Assembly (NCBI GenBank): GCA_010093485.1 | Contig: MU001504.1 | Coordinates: forward strand, 813,769-877,768 | Direction: 5' to 3' | Source of the DNA: Karstenula rhodostoma CBS 690.94 | Taxonomy: Eukaryota > Ascomycota > Dothideomycetes > Pleosporales > Didymosphaeriaceae | DNA: 64,000 nt | Shown: piece by piece, positions 40,319-52,849 of the stretch | How positions within the stretch are numbered: position 1 is the first letter of the stretch | How the letters are laid out: each line of letters starts with the position of its first letter | Notes under the pieces: model-generated | What the model was told of the DNA's origin: nothing | The model's database searches: none | Seen by the model: only the letters and a program-made list of their open reading frames with translations | Translations under genes and position numbers: made by a program

Positions 40319-42991
40319 ATGTTCTCGCGAGCTCTCCGCCAGTCGAGCCGCCTCGCGGCGGTGTCTGCCCGGGCACAGATTGCCTCTGTAAGTCCATCGT
40401 CGCCAGCCGCAATTGCGCCCGCAATCCATCTCGCCATCGCCGCCGGCTCCCGGAACCGATTCTCGATGCTATTGGCGCCGCATTGGAGCTTGGTTGATGG
40501 ATTGGCGCTGCCGCGCTGGTTCCATTGGAGCTCCCGTTGAGCCGAGTACTGACGAGTTTTCAGGCCCGCGCAACGGCACCTCTCTACAACAGCGCTGTCC
40601 GCAGCTATGCCTCCGACGCGAAGGCCTCGCCGACCGAGGTATCCTCCATCCTCGAGCAGAGGATCCGCGGTGTCCAGGAGGAGGCCGGTCTCGCCGAGAC
40701 CGGACGTGTTCTTTCCGTCGGGTATGCCAGCCCGCACGCTGCGACAGCTGCAGCGACCATCAAAGGGAATCACAAGGGCTGACTTTGGGTGTCTAGTGAC
40801 GGTATTGCGCGTGTCCACGGCATGAACAACGTCCAGGCTGAGGAGCTCGTCGAGTACGTCCAACCAGTTGCAAAAGCCGAAAGAGGCACAGACTGACAAC
40901 AGCACAGGTTCGCCTCTGGTGTCAAGGGCATGTGCATGAACTTGGAAGCCGGCCAGGTCGGTGTTGTGCTTTTCGGTTCCGATCGATTGGTCAAGGAGGG
41001 CGAGTCCGTCAAGCGTACGGGAGAGATTGTGGGTATCCGTCACCAATGGCACGCCGATGGCAACTAACAGCATCAGGTCGACGTTCCCGTCGGCGAGGCT
41101 CTTCTCGGCCGTGTCGTCGATGCCCTCGGTAACCCCATCGATGGAAAGGGTCCCATCAAGTCCACCGAGAGGCGCCGTGCCCAGCTCAAGGCCCCCGGTA
41201 TTCTGCCCCGTCAGTCCGTCAACCAGCCCGTACAGACTGGTCTCAAGTCCGTCGACGCCATGGTGCCCATTGGTCGTGGACAGCGTGAGCTTATCATTGG
41301 TGACCGTCAAACCGGAAAGACTGCCGTTGCCCTCGACACCATGCTGAACCAGAAGCGATGGAACAACGCCAACGACGAGACGAAGAAGCTTTACTGCGTC
41401 TACGTCGCCGTCGGTCAGAAGCGGTCCACCGTTGCCCAGCTCGTCAAGACCCTTGAGGAGAACGATGCAATGAAGTATAGCATTATTATAGTTTGTGCTC
41501 CTTTCCGTAACCAGTCGCCCTCTCGCTGACCTCTCAACCCAGGCTGCCACTGCTTCTGAGGCTGCTCCGCTTCGTAAGTGACCACTCCACTCATCGTACT
41601 TGGAAACCTGTCCTGACATCAAACAGAGTACATCGCGCCATTCACCGGTTGCTCCATGGGAGAATGGTGAGTACCCCCCCGTCTCCTTCATATATTCCCC
41701 TTCGTGACATATGTTCCTATCAAATGAGAACACCGTGGTGGTGGTGGTGGTTGTCAGTACAGGGCAGGCGGTGGCTGGTTCCAATTCCAGCACCTGCCAT
41801 GTGTCTTTCTGAACCTCCTGCCTGGACATTCCGAGCGCCATCCTCATTGGATGAGTGCGATGGAGACAACGCTACCTCGGCCTGGAGGGCGTTTTCCAGA
41901 TGCTGTTCTTCGCAGCTATCCCCAACATCATGGGCCCTTTCTGGTCTTGATCTGTGCATGGTCAAGGGATGCAGTCGAGTGGGAGTCGATCTGCTCACAT
42001 CTCTCTCAATGAGCGTGCCCGCGGTGACTTCGATGTTACCTCTGGGATCCTGAAGCAGATTGCCGCTGAGCGTGCAGCTTGCGTGCATGAGAGGAAGCTC
42101 GAGAGCAAGCGGATTGGGACTCCTCCATGAGAACCAACCAACCTCGCCACTACCACCACGCCTTTCTTTCTATTTCTCTATCATCCACGCCAACATTTGA
42201 TGTTCGCATTCTAACGACGACATCTCAGGTTCCGTGACAACGGCAAGCACGCCTTGATCATCTACGACGATCTGTCCAAGCAGGCCGTCGCCTACCGTCA
42301 AATGTCCCTCCTGCTCCGTCGTCCTCCTGGGCGTGAGGCTTACCCCGGTGACGTTTTCTACCTCCACTCTCGTCTGCTCGAGCGTGCCGCCAAGATGAAC
42401 GACAAGCTTGGTGGAGGTTCCCTTACTGCCCTGCCCATCATTGAGACCCAGGGTGGTGATGTGTCCGCTTACATTCCCACCAACGTCATTTCCATCACCG
42501 ACGGTCAGATCTTCTTGGAGGCTGAGCTCTTCTACAAGGGTGTTCGTCCCGCCATTAACGTCGGTCTTTCCGTCTCTCGTGTTGGTTCCGCTGCCCAGCT
42601 CAAGGCCATGAAGCAAGTCGCTGGTTCGCTCAAGCTCTTCTTGGCTCAGTACCGTGAGGTCGCTGCTTTCGCCCAGTTCGGTTCCGATTTGGATGCCGCT
42701 ACCAAGCAGACCCTCAGCCGTGGTGAGCGTCTGACTGAGCTCCTCAAGCAGAAGCAGTACTCGCCCATGGCCGTCAACGAGATGGTTCCTTTGATCTACT
42801 CCGGTGTCAACGGTATCCTCGACAACGTGCCCGTCAACAAGATCCTCCAGTGGGAGTCTGACTTCCTGGCCCATCTCCGATCGAACGAGTCTGAGCTCCT
42901 TGCCCAGATCGACCGGGAAGGTGCACTCAGCAAGGAGCTTGAGGCCAAGCTCAAGGACGTTGCCACAAGCTTCACCAAGTCTTTCACATAA
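40319..42991 (+). CDS. ATP1: Mitochondrial ATP synthase F1 subunit alpha
   Basis: Non-catalytic nucleotide-binding subunit of the F1 head. Eight exons: 40319-40387, 40564-40721, 40797-40853, 40908-41028, 41077-41490, 41543-41573, 41627-41666 and 42229-42991; 550 residues, matching the family. A mitochondrial presequence ([20 protein letters not shown]) is followed by [19 protein letters not shown], the Walker A motif [48 protein letters not shown] and the family signature around [17 protein letters not shown]. Codon use is strongly C-ending, as in highly expressed genes. Two oddities: the intron after exon 5 uses a weak GTTTGT donor, and the intron after exon 7 is 562 bp, ten times the local norm. 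A 517-codon antisense frame over the first half is a by-product of codon bias. Confidence 0.96.
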
Positions 42992-44525
42992 AGGAAGGCC
43001 TAAGGAGTGGGTACTCTCTTCTGGGATCTTGCGGGGAAAAATGTGCTGATCGGCTTCTGAGATTAGATGTATAATAGAAGATGCGTCCTCGCCATCAGCT
43101 GTCTCAATAGGAAATCTTTTTTGAAATGGTCAGATGGCGTCTCCGAAACATCAAAATACCTTTTGCTCCTCTAGTACCACCATTTTCTTTGTTCCGAGCG
43201 AGTGCGTTCGAACTGTATCTAGCAATCTCACTTTCTCTGTTCAATCTGTCACCCTGACTGCAATGTGAATGATGTCAACATGTAGTAGCTTAGCAAAATT
43301 CGCTCTGAACGTTACTCATCCTTACCTTCGCATTGCAAGCACGATGAAGAGTGAGGCTTACAGCTGCTAGGGGTAAACATGAAGTCGGAGCAGAACAGTT
43401 ACAATGCTGCAACGACGGAACAGATGTGATGCATGATATCATGACTGAGTAGGGAATTCAATGTATGAGTTAAGTTGTAGGACCATGCGACTCATTCACA
43501 TCCTCGGGTACGCGCAATTCGCAGTGCACCCTGCACATGCCAACACCAAGGTTCCTCGTCGTCGCTCCACATTGCTTATGACATTCATGAAGGATCGTGA
43601 ACGATGGAAGTCGGCAACCTCTGCGTACACGTCGGTCTGAATTACCCCCATGGTCTGATTCCCACTATTTGCGGTTCTAGTCTCGGCCAAAGATCGCCCG
43701 ATCAGTCAGGCATAACAATGTAAGAATTCGAGATTTGAAGGCGAAGGAGCGGTTTCCTTCATGTTTGAATGACTACCAAATGTGTTACAGGAGAGAAGTT
43801 TACAGTTCGGACTTTGAATTGCTTGAAAAGTTTGTAACCTGGCAATTCTCCCCGCGTTGTTGTCCCCGGGGGAGGCGAGCTCGGAGCAGACGCCGCGGCG
43901 TTTGAGGGCTAACGGTAGCGCAAGCGGGGACAGTTGCTAGGGTTGGAACATTGGATCAATCTTGTGCAAGTTTCGCACTGAAACAGAAGCAAAGGGTAGA
44001 AGCATTGACGAGAGAACAGATTGCAAGAGTGGTGCTGGCGTCGTGGCGCAAACAGATATGGCACCTGACCGACATTCACATGCCAGAGAGGTCTGGGAAA
44101 GACGGCGCATGGCTTGCCCCGGATTCCCCCAGCTCGGCCTTCCTTCCGAGGGCAGCGAGACGAGCGACCAGGAGGCTACTCGGGCGGCTCAGCATGCGCC
44201 GGCGGATGCCCACATGACAGCGCTGGGGGCTTCACATGCGCGAGCCGCCACGCTGGGGTTATAAGTTGCTCGGTGCGCAGGACAGGCAGTTGGTTCACCG
44301 TGGGCCGCCTACAAACAGCAGCGGATTGATTCGTTGCGCGACAGCGCTAGGCCGCATAAAGTGCCGAGGCATTTCCATCTCACGCTTAGTTTGAGGCCGA
44401 GCGGAGCGTGCATCGAGGCTGTCATCAGATCCCGTACAAAGACCCAGACTCCGCGCTTTTCACCCGCTTTCTCCACGCTTTCTCCTCCTCCGCAATATAC
44501 CCTTGACCATTACCCAGTCATCATC
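42992..44525. other. Intergenic region, 1.5 kb
   Basis: Between two plus-strand genes. It should contain the 3' end of the ATP synthase transcript and the promoter of the fumarate reductase gene. No recognisable gene or repeat; short open frames at 43950-44330 are in a GC-rich leader. Confidence 0.5.
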
Positions 44526-46640
44526 ATGCCTGAGAGAGTCATTGTTGTTGGTGCTGGCTGTACGCGCACTCCTCCGCACGCACCACTACGATGCGGCTGC
44601 TAACGAGCAACAGTGTCCGGCCTGAGCGCTGCTCATACCATCTACTTGTCCGGCGGCAATGTCGTGCTTCTCGACAAGAACAGTGAGTCTGGAATCATGT
44701 GTTTTGGTGGAGCCGCTTCTCACATGCGCCAGACTTCATGGGAGGCAACTCCACAAAGGCTACCTCGGGAATAAACGGTGCCCTCACCCGGACACAGGTG
44801 GACCACAAGATTCCCGACAGCGTTAAGCAGTTCTACGATGATACCCTCAAGTCCGCACGAGACAAGGCGCGACCAGACCTGATCAAGGTCTTGACCTACA
44901 AGTCTGCCGCCGCCGTCGAGTGGCTGATGGACGTCTTCAACCTCGACTTGACCCTGGTTTCGCGATTAGGGTATGTTTAGCAGTTCCCAGTGGAAGATAA
45001 CCAAAAGCTAATTCCATGACAGTGGTCACTCGCAGCCGAGAACGCACCGTGGCCACGATGCCAAGTTCCCCGGTATGGCCATCACATACGCCCTCATGCA
45101 GCGGTTTGAGGAGCTGGCCGAGGCCGAGCCGGAGCGCGTCCAGCTCATCAAGAAGGCGAACGTGAAGAAGGTCAACATGACCGGAAACACCGCTACAGGT
45201 GTCACATACCTCTTCAACGGCGAGGAGACCACAATTGAAGGACCCGTTGTGCTTGCAACTGGTGGTTACGCTGCTGATTTCACAGAGACCTCTCTGTTGA
45301 AGAAGTGGAGACCAGACACCTATGATCTTTCTACCACCAACGGTGCACACGCTACTGGTGATGGACACAAGATGTTGATGTCGATCGGTGCGCAAGGCAT
45401 TGACATGGACAAGGTCCAGGTTCACCCAACTGGTTTGGTCGACCCGAAGGACCCGAAGGCGAAGACCAAGTTCTTGGCCGCAGAAGGTGTGTAGTCTGTT
45501 CTTGAAAAAGGTGCTCATTCGCTGACTTTCTCAGCTCTCCGCGGCGAGGGTGGTATCCTGCTCAACAGCAAGGGCAAGCGGTTCTGCGACGACCTCGGTC
45601 ACCGCGACTACGTGTCCGGCATGATGTGGGAAGAGAAGAAGAAGGACTTGTGGCCCATCCGATTGGTGCTCAACTCTAAGGCATCCAATGTTCTCGACTT
45701 CCACACCAGACATTACTCCGGTCGTGGTTTGATGAAGAAGATGAGCGGCAAGGAGTTGGCCAAGGAGATTGGTGTTAGCGACAAGGAGCTCCAGGAGGAG
45801 TTCCAAAGCTACAACGCCATTGCCAAGGGCGAGAAGAAGGACCAGTGGGGCAAGAAGTACTTCCACAACGTGCCCTTCGACATCAACGACACTTTCCACG
45901 TTGCTCATATGGAGCCTGTGCTTCACTTCACCATGGGTGGTATCGAGATCAATGATAAGGCTGAGTGTTTGGACGCTGATGGCAAGCCGTTCGATGGTCT
46001 GTTCGTCTGTGGTGAATTGGCTGGTGGTGTACACGGTGCCAACCGTCTCGGTGGTTCATCGCTGCTTGGCTGCGTTGTCTACGGTCGCGTAGCAGGAGAG
46101 TCGGCGTCGAAGTATCTTTTCCAACAGGCGCTCAGCAACGCAGGTGGTTCGGCCGTCTCTCGTCTCGGGCAAATCTCACTACACATCGACCCTTCGCAGC
46201 CCGGCAAGGTTACGATTGATTGGGGTAACGGTGCGGGCTCCGGTGCTTCCACATCGTCGGACAGCTCCAAGATTGCGCAGCAGAAGCAGCTGTCAGCAGG
46301 CCCGGTTCTCAAGTCAGATGGCGATTCCAAGGACCCTGGCAAGGTATCAAAGCCCAACGAGGTCAAGAAGTTTGAGGTTCCTGAGAAGGAATACACACTC
46401 GAGGAGGTCGCAAAGCACAACAAGAAGGATGATCTTTGGATCGCAGTCAAGGGTGTCGTCATGGATCTGACCAACTGGACAGACGAGCACCCTGGAGGAC
46501 CTCAGGCGCTCTTCAGCCACATGGGCAAGGATGCGTCAGAAGAGTTCGAGATGTTGCACGACGACGAGGTTATTCCCAAGTACGCGCCGGAGGTCGTGAT
46601 TGGCAGGGTAAAGGGCCAAAAGATTACTCTGGAGTACTAA
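44526..46640 (+). CDS. Soluble fumarate reductase (Osm1/Frd1-type) with C-terminal cytochrome b5 domain
   Basis: FAD enzyme that reduces fumarate to succinate, helping to reoxidise FADH2 under low oxygen. Five exons: 44526-44559, 44614-44682, 44733-44970, 45023-45486 and 45535-46640; 636 residues. Rossmann motif VVGAGLSGLSAAH, then NNFMGGNSTKATSGING, the active-site region around GHSQPRTHR, VVLATGGYAADF, VQVHPTGLVDP, and the FAD-binding end VCGELAGGVHGANRLGGSSL. After a Ser/Gly/Lys linker (about residues 480-545) comes a cytochrome b5 domain (about 550-630) with YTLEEVAKHNKKDDLWIAVK and the haem-binding HPGG loop; the second haem His is probably the one in FEMLHDDEVI. Yeast Osm1 and Frd1 lack this domain, but fusions of this kind are known in filamentous fungi. 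No targeting peptide is seen. Confidence 0.94.
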
Positions 46641-46956
46641 ATGTGGGTACAAAGGCGTTAGAATTCCCACTTAGCATGTACTTGTAGCTTGTGTAATGCG
46701 GCATCTGAATGATCATCATGATTACTTCACTTTTTGGAGACCAACTGCGCCTGCACACCGAGGTCAACACGTGCGCGTTGTGACGCGGGTACTAGCGGCG
46801 ATCGTACGCATGCACCCCAGAACCCACCTTCAACACATGCACCCCTTTGCGCTTACGCCTTCACGCCGTCACTGTGACCGCGCAATACGAACCCACATGT
46901 TTCCAATTTCCTAATAAAATGTTGTGTTCGCACTACATTCCTTACCCCAACAAACC
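46641..46956. other. Intergenic spacer
   Basis: About 316 bp between two plus-strand genes; promoter of the phosphoesterase gene expected here. Nothing else seen. Confidence 0.6.
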
Positions 46957-49026
46957 ATGACGGCGTACGACGACTATGGTATGCCCGTCGGCGCATATTC
47001 CGAGCCGGAAAGCCTGGCGCACCAGGCATGGCGAGTCGCACGCGCGTTTGCACTATACCGAGTCAAACCAGAACTGGGCAGGAGGTGGGCTAGCATCAAG
47101 AGGGGCGATTGGAGCCTGAGGCGGCTGCTGGGCGCTGTGAAGGTGCTAGTCGTGGTGTGGTGGGTTGCGGTGTACTTTGGGGAGCGGAGCGCTATTCGGA
47201 ACGCCGTGGATGCGTGTCGCTGGGAGAACTGGGAGCAATGGGTGCGCAGACTCACCCATAATTGCAGATGAACTGTTCCGGAAGCTAATAATGCATAGGA
47301 ATTCGGTGCAAATCCACATAGACTCGTCTTCGTCGCCGATCCCCAACTCATCGATCCACATACCTATCCCGGCCGCCCGTGGCCGTTGAACGATCTCACG
47401 ATTCGATATGTCGACCAGTATCTGCGACGAACGTACTCGCGCATACAAGAGGTCCTATATCCAGACACAGTGTTTTTCTTAGGAGATCTTTTCGATGGTG
47501 GGAGGGAGTGGTCGACACACACGCACAAGAACCCAGACAAACAATGGCAACAGTACGGTGACGATTTCTGGATGAACGAATACCGTCGCTTCGGACGCAT
47601 CTTCTTCGGCCATTGGGGGGACGGAGGGCTCGAAGGGCGGCCTGGTCAACCCGGACGCAAGCTCATAAGCAGCCTGCCAGGTAATCACGACTTGGGGTTC
47701 GCGCGCGGTGTAGATACGAGTGTGCGAGACAGGTTCAACGCATACTTCGGAGACGGGAACAGGATTGATATCGTGGGAAACCACACGTTTGTTTCCATCG
47801 ACAGCGTCTCTCTCAGTGCAAAGGGACAAACGAACCCACAGGCTGTAGAGAACCTCTGGAAACCTACGACCGATTTCCTGGACAATGCGAAGAAACAGAA
47901 GAGGAGGTTGGTACAGAGGGAGCTAAGGATACAAAGTGGATTGCACCCATACCCTGGATTTGAGCATAAGGTGGTGGAGCGGGATGATCTCCCGAAAGCA
48001 AAAATCCCTCACTCGGACGAGGATGTTACCGACTTCCCCACCGTCTTACTTTCTCATGTACCGCTCTTTCGTCCCCCAGGTACGCCTTGCGGACCCATGA
48101 GAGAGAAGTACCCGCCAACACCGGTCGGAAAGGGAGAAGAACCGCTCGAAGATGACCGTCGAAATGCAATCTCGGTGAGCGGAGGATACCAGTACCAGAA
48201 CGTGCTTCACCGCGAGATCACGGTTGACGTCGCGGACAAAGTGGGCGACATCCGATACGCCTTTTCTGGCGATGACCACGACTACTGCGAGGTTCTACAT
48301 CACGCGTATACTTCCGGCGGTGGAGGAATCAGAGAGATCACGGTCAAGTCGCTGTCATGGGCCATGGGCGTTCGGCACCCTGGCATGGTCATGGTCAGCA
48401 TGTGGAACCCTGTCGACGAGCTTGGAAAGCCGCTCTCTGGCGATGCCTCGAAAACACTCCAGTCGCACTTGTGTCTGATGCCTGACCAGCTCGGCATCTT
48501 CATACGATATGCAGGATTCTTCGGCCTGACCCTGCTCGTACTTGGCATGCGAGCAGCACTCGTCGCTCGCGGCATCATAAAACCACAACCACCTGCAGAA
48601 ACTCCGCTCCTCCCTACTAACAGCTCATCCGCTGAATACGAGAAAGCTTCCCTCAATTGGCAAGATGCAGCACAAAACCCCTCCGATGCCACCCACTCGT
48701 CCAACTCTTCAACTTCTTCCAATCACGCCAACCTTCAAGTGCGCAACATGCAAGCTCGCACACGAAGTGTTTCACCTGTAGGAGGCTACGGTCTTCCTGC
48801 AAATCCAGCCTCACAGCCTTCCACATACTCCTACCCGCACGTACTGAGCGCTGATGAAGAGAAAAGAAGCGAGACTCAAGCTAGGGCTTGGGGGAGTGTG
48901 AGTACGAAAAAGAGTACGGGCAGAAAGAAAGGGATGGCGCTGTTCTGGGCGGAACTTGGGTGGAGTTTGGGGAGCGTTGCAGTATTCGTGTTGAGCTGGT
49001 ATTTCTGGCTCATCTGGAGGTGGTAA
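46957..49026 (+). CDS. Cdc1/Ted1-type metallophosphoesterase, GPI-anchor remodelling
   Basis: Two exons, 46957-47241 and 47299-49026 (57-bp intron), encode 670 residues. The family (yeast Cdc1 and Ted1, animal PGAP5) is Mn-dependent and removes ethanolamine phosphate from GPI mannose in the ER or Golgi. All metal-binding motifs are present: FVADPQLID, FFLGDLFDGGRE, LPGNHDLG, LLSHVPLFRPPG and FSGDDHDYCE. One membrane helix lies before the catalytic domain (about residues 60-80), one after it (about 490-515), and one close to the C-terminus (about 640-668), with a Ser/Asn-rich linker of about 120 residues in between. I cannot tell Cdc1 from Ted1 by eye. The chosen ATG follows an in-frame extension of 11 codons that begins with a non-ATG codon. 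Confidence 0.93.
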
Positions 49027-49427
49027 GGTAGATCGAAAAGCATGTCAGCGCTCATGTATGATTATACGGAAGCAACAGGCTCCCGTATTTGATAGCATTG
49101 CATACGGAGTATCTGTTTATATGGGATCATAAATAAACCCGTTCTTGCTACTGTGATGGTTGTACTTGTATAGTAGCCGTGTGCCCCTCCCCCGCCATTG
49201 GGCCTCGGTCGTGTGAGCTAAGCTTTCCGGAAGCTTGACAGCTCCGCAACCCGCACCTCCAAACCCACCTTCATCTTAACCTGCAATTCGGTACCCGACC
49301 TCTAAAAAGATTCCCGCTGTTCAACTTCGTACATTGCGAACTTTCACCTCGCACCACTGTCTCTACCGCCTCGAATCCGCCTGCGAGAAATCACAGCCTC
49401 ACAAAGCTCCCCGCATCCTTACCAACA
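49027..49427. other. Intergenic spacer and leader
   Basis: About 400 bp. The last 150 bp are rich in C and T, as is usual for a leader; no gene seen. Confidence 0.6.
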
Positions 49428-50591
49428 ATGCCCGACCCTCACACCGGCGACGACGCCCTACTGGCCCGCCTCAACGCGCTCAAGAAATCCAGCGTTAGCT
49501 TTGAAAACCCTTCCTCGAGCTCGTCAGCACCCAAAACGCATGTGCCAGACGACCTTGCGGCCCGGTTCGCCCGCCTAGGATCTGCGAGTCCGTCGAGCTC
49601 GCCTCGAACTTCCCGCACCAGCAGCTCAGCGGAGGATAAGGATAAGGGCGCACCGGCTATTTCTCCTGGTGCACCAAGCTATTTGGAGGGAATAGCCGAG
49701 GGTATTGGCGGAGGCGGGATCGAGATGAATATAGAGGATGGAAGGAGTCTGGAGGAACTACTCGGGGAGCTAGGGCCGAGGGAGGACTGGGATATAGATC
49801 ACGAAGACGAGAAGGATGTTGGGAAGTTGTTGAGAGATATCAAAACTATACTTCCCGAGGTGCAGAAGAGTCGGAAGCAGGAGCAAAAGGAGAAGGAGGG
49901 CTTGACAGACTGGGAGAACGTGGAAGTCGATGTTGGGACAGACGGCGTCAAAGTTGGAAGAGAAGAGCAGGACGAAGAGCAAGCCGAGTATGGCGAGACC
50001 GGAAAGAAGAGGAGTGAAGATGACGAGGCCGACGACATCATTGCGCGGGTTATGGCCGAGCTGGAGATCAGCAAGAAATACAACCCTCTTTCTCCCCCTC
50101 CTGAAGATGACAACGACTCAGATTCTGGCGACCACAAGGCAAAAGAGCAGAAAGACAAGCCACAATCCTCGGTTGAAAACAACAACGAACTCTCCCTCCC
50201 CTCGGCGCCATCCTCCTTCCCACAAGACGACCTCGACCGCACCCAAGCTATCGAAGACGCCCTCACCGCCCGCCTCGCCGCGCTCTCTTCTCCTTCTACC
50301 TCCCAAACGGACGCCCTCGGTCTTCCCTCAGCCCCGTCCTTCTCTCCAGCTAAGAAGCCACCGAATATCCAATCCAGCCTTGCGAAGAAGCTAGATGACG
50401 AGATCGAGACGTGGTGTATTATCTGTAGCGACAATGCTACGCTAAGGTGTTTGGGGTGCGATGGAGATCTGTATTGTCGGAAATGTTGGATGGAGGGGCA
50501 TCGGGGGGAGAGCGCGGGGTTCGAGGAAAGGAGGCATCGGGCGGTGGAGTTTGTAAAGGGGGGGAAGAGGAAGAAGGAGGCTGCTGTGTGA
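49428..50591 (+). CDS. ANCHR (ZFYVE19)-like zinc-binding protein
   Basis: Single exon, 387 residues. Features in order: an N-terminal DDALLARLNALKKS helix that resembles a MIM-like ESCRT-binding motif, a second short motif PDDLAARFARLGSAS, an acidic middle part with LEELLGELGPREDWD, a Glu/Lys-rich helical stretch, and a C-terminal cysteine cluster (about residues 325-370: CIICSDNATLRCLGCDGDLY, then CRKCWMEGH) of the type found at the end of the abscission/NoCut checkpoint regulator ANCHR. In animals that protein holds VPS4 at the midbody ring. Fungal members are uncharacterised, so the role is inferred from domain order. The tail ends in a basic KGGKRKKEAAV. Confidence 0.82.
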   Translation: MPDPHTGDDALLARLNALKKSSVSFENPSSSSSAPKTHVPDDLAARFARLGSASPSSSPRTSRTSSSAEDKDKGAPAISPGAPSYLEGIAEGIGGGGIEMNIEDGRSLEELLGELGPREDWDIDHEDEKDVGKLLRDIKTILPEVQKSRKQEQKEKEGLTDWENVEVDVGTDGVKVGREEQDEEQAEYGETGKKRSEDDEADDIIARVMAELEISKKYNPLSPPPEDDNDSDSGDHKAKEQKDKPQSSVENNNELSLPSAPSSFPQDDLDRTQAIEDALTARLAALSSPSTSQTDALGLPSAPSFSPAKKPPNIQSSLAKKLDDEIETWCIICSDNATLRCLGCDGDLYCRKCWMEGHRGESAGFEERRHRAVEFVKGGKRKKEAAV

Positions 50592-52849
50592 GAGGGGGAT
50601 GTGGGACGTGAGCTCGAAAATGATCGACATCTGCGAGACTAGAGATGGAGTTCGATCCACTGGGCCAGCGACGTCGAGGACAAAGAGAGCCTTGTCTTTG
50701 CAAAAAGCACGTGTCAAAGATTTTTACCGTCTACAGCCAAGAAGGGAGGAGCGGAACTTGGCGAAAGTGGTGTGGTTTTTCCAGCGAGGCAGTACCAAGC
50801 GAAGGAGTCCATCAAATCTGCATCGGAAAGAAGAACCAGGCGGCTGCCTAATGAGGGGGAAAACGCGGCACGTGAGATCGAGAGGTCTTGACCGTTGGTC
50901 GAGGAGCGTAAAGCAGGCACCATTTCAACCGGGTAACGGAGCAGCAACACTCGAGCGCCTACTCTTGGTCTACCGCACCTTGCCAGAACAACTACACAGA
51001 CTCACCAACCTGGATTTACTTATCTCGGGCTGCTTTCGCCCGGTGTCTATCCCGAAGGAAAGACAGCGTGTCAATCATTCAACGAAACAGGACTGTGCAT
51101 GACTGACCACTTGGAGCTCGGTGGGGCGAAGGTGCGGAATAGGGACGAATTCTGGAACTTCGTTGACTTATTTAAAGACCTGCAGGCCACGATGTTGGTA
51201 GCTGCTCGGTTACCTATGTCGGTGGCACGGATGGGGAACGCTCGTTCCCAGCTTACAAGCTGAGTGCTTCCGGAGGCTGTTTTGTGTCGACTGGTCTAGA
51301 TTGACGCTGGTCAACACTCATTCTATTTATTTATTTCTTCGTAAATACGGTGGGTCAATATCCGCACGGTCGAGGGCATATAGGCGAACAACATGGTCAA
51401 TTTTGAACAGGGCGTTGATGAGAAATCGGTGGGAAGTGAGGGTGATAGGCCGCTGGAGATTACATGGTCTTGATACGAGACGCTTGTCGAGGTTGTTCTG
51501 GGTCATCGATGAGTGCGTATCTGTAGAATGGGCATGGGAACTCCCAGTGGGCACGAGGAGTTTACAACGGAGAGGAGTCCATGCGAGATGAAGACAACGC
51601 AGTAATGGCATGGACAATATCGCACAGTTCCATAGCGCGACAAGAGAGTGCTATCATGGCAATAGTCTGCTGGCTTTATGACATATTTTATATAGTGATT
51701 AACACCTGAAACAATCTACCAATTAACGTGGATACAATGGGAGTAGAGGAGATTGAAATGACCGCTGTAAGTAACCTATGTCGACTTCACATCGTTCGTC
51801 ACATTCCAGTACGAAAATACTGATCGCTTTAAGTCAGATGATACATTTTACACAAAGCATCTTCTATAAATTCAAGGCCTAATATTCAGCCTATTGGAAT
51901 GGCAATTCATTTCACGTTGCCCGATACATCGCGGATAGTCGTCGTCTACATGGCGCCTTAGTGGGCAGTTGTTGAGATCATGTTGTTGACAGTCACCAGT
52001 AGTCAAAGGTGTGCTGTCCGGAACCCAGAAAAGCGAGTGATCAATCATCGTCTGACGTGATGAAGTGAGGTATGGTGAGCGGGCGGCACACACCTCGTCT
52101 GGATGAAACGATAGAGTACTTGTTGAATGCGAGAAGATTCCTGGACCTACATTACCACGAAACTGCGATGTGGGATCGACGCGTCAGATAACCGAAGGGA
52201 TCTAGTATAAGAATCGAGTACCTAAACATAACTGCAGTATTTTGTTCCTATCTTTCTAGCCGCACATTCCAAACGAATCCAGCGATCACCGTAACTCCAC
52301 TTCACTACTACCCAACGTCGCCGCCGTAGACACCTTCTTCTCCCTCTTCTCATACTTCCTCTCCATCGTAAAATCCCACGATCTAGTCGATAGAGAACAT
52401 ATGAGGCATTCAAGGCCATACGTGTATGTGAGAGAGCGATGTTTGTACATGTTCTCAGTTCAAGCACTCTGGTTCCACGGTATCTTTATCTTAGTATACC
52501 CGCGTGTAAGATGCAAATATTGTTGTAGAAATCTGGCCAAAAGTGAACACTTCTATCCAGCGCGAATAGAAGGCTTATATTGGGTTTCACAAATATCAAA
52601 GGCAGGATTGTCACACATGTATTGAAAACCCAGATATATCCAGTTAACGACCGTAATTAACTCAAGTGATAGTGCACTAACGCTAGCAGTCATACTTCCT
52701 CTCTATTATATATCCCTAATTAGCTTAAATAGGGGCACGCCTATATATATTTGCGAAGCCGATTCGTTTCCCCACTTAAACCACCGGAACGAAAGTACAG
52801 ACCATTCAATTATTAGTAAAATGTCCTGTTTTCGCTCTTCTAGTTGCAT
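50592..52849. other. Gene-poor region, left part
   Basis: About 2.3 kb downstream of the ANCHR-like gene. Open frames up to 167 codons overlap the 3' part of that gene and have no features. From about 51300 the base composition shifts towards A and T and frames become short, which fits decayed DNA. No intact gene seen. Confidence 0.5.

Noticed and set aside
40294..41847. 517-codon open frame on the minus strand across ATP synthase alpha
   Set aside because: It runs antisense through several exons and introns of a highly codon-biased gene; its protein has no recognisable domain. Long antisense frames are expected in such genes.
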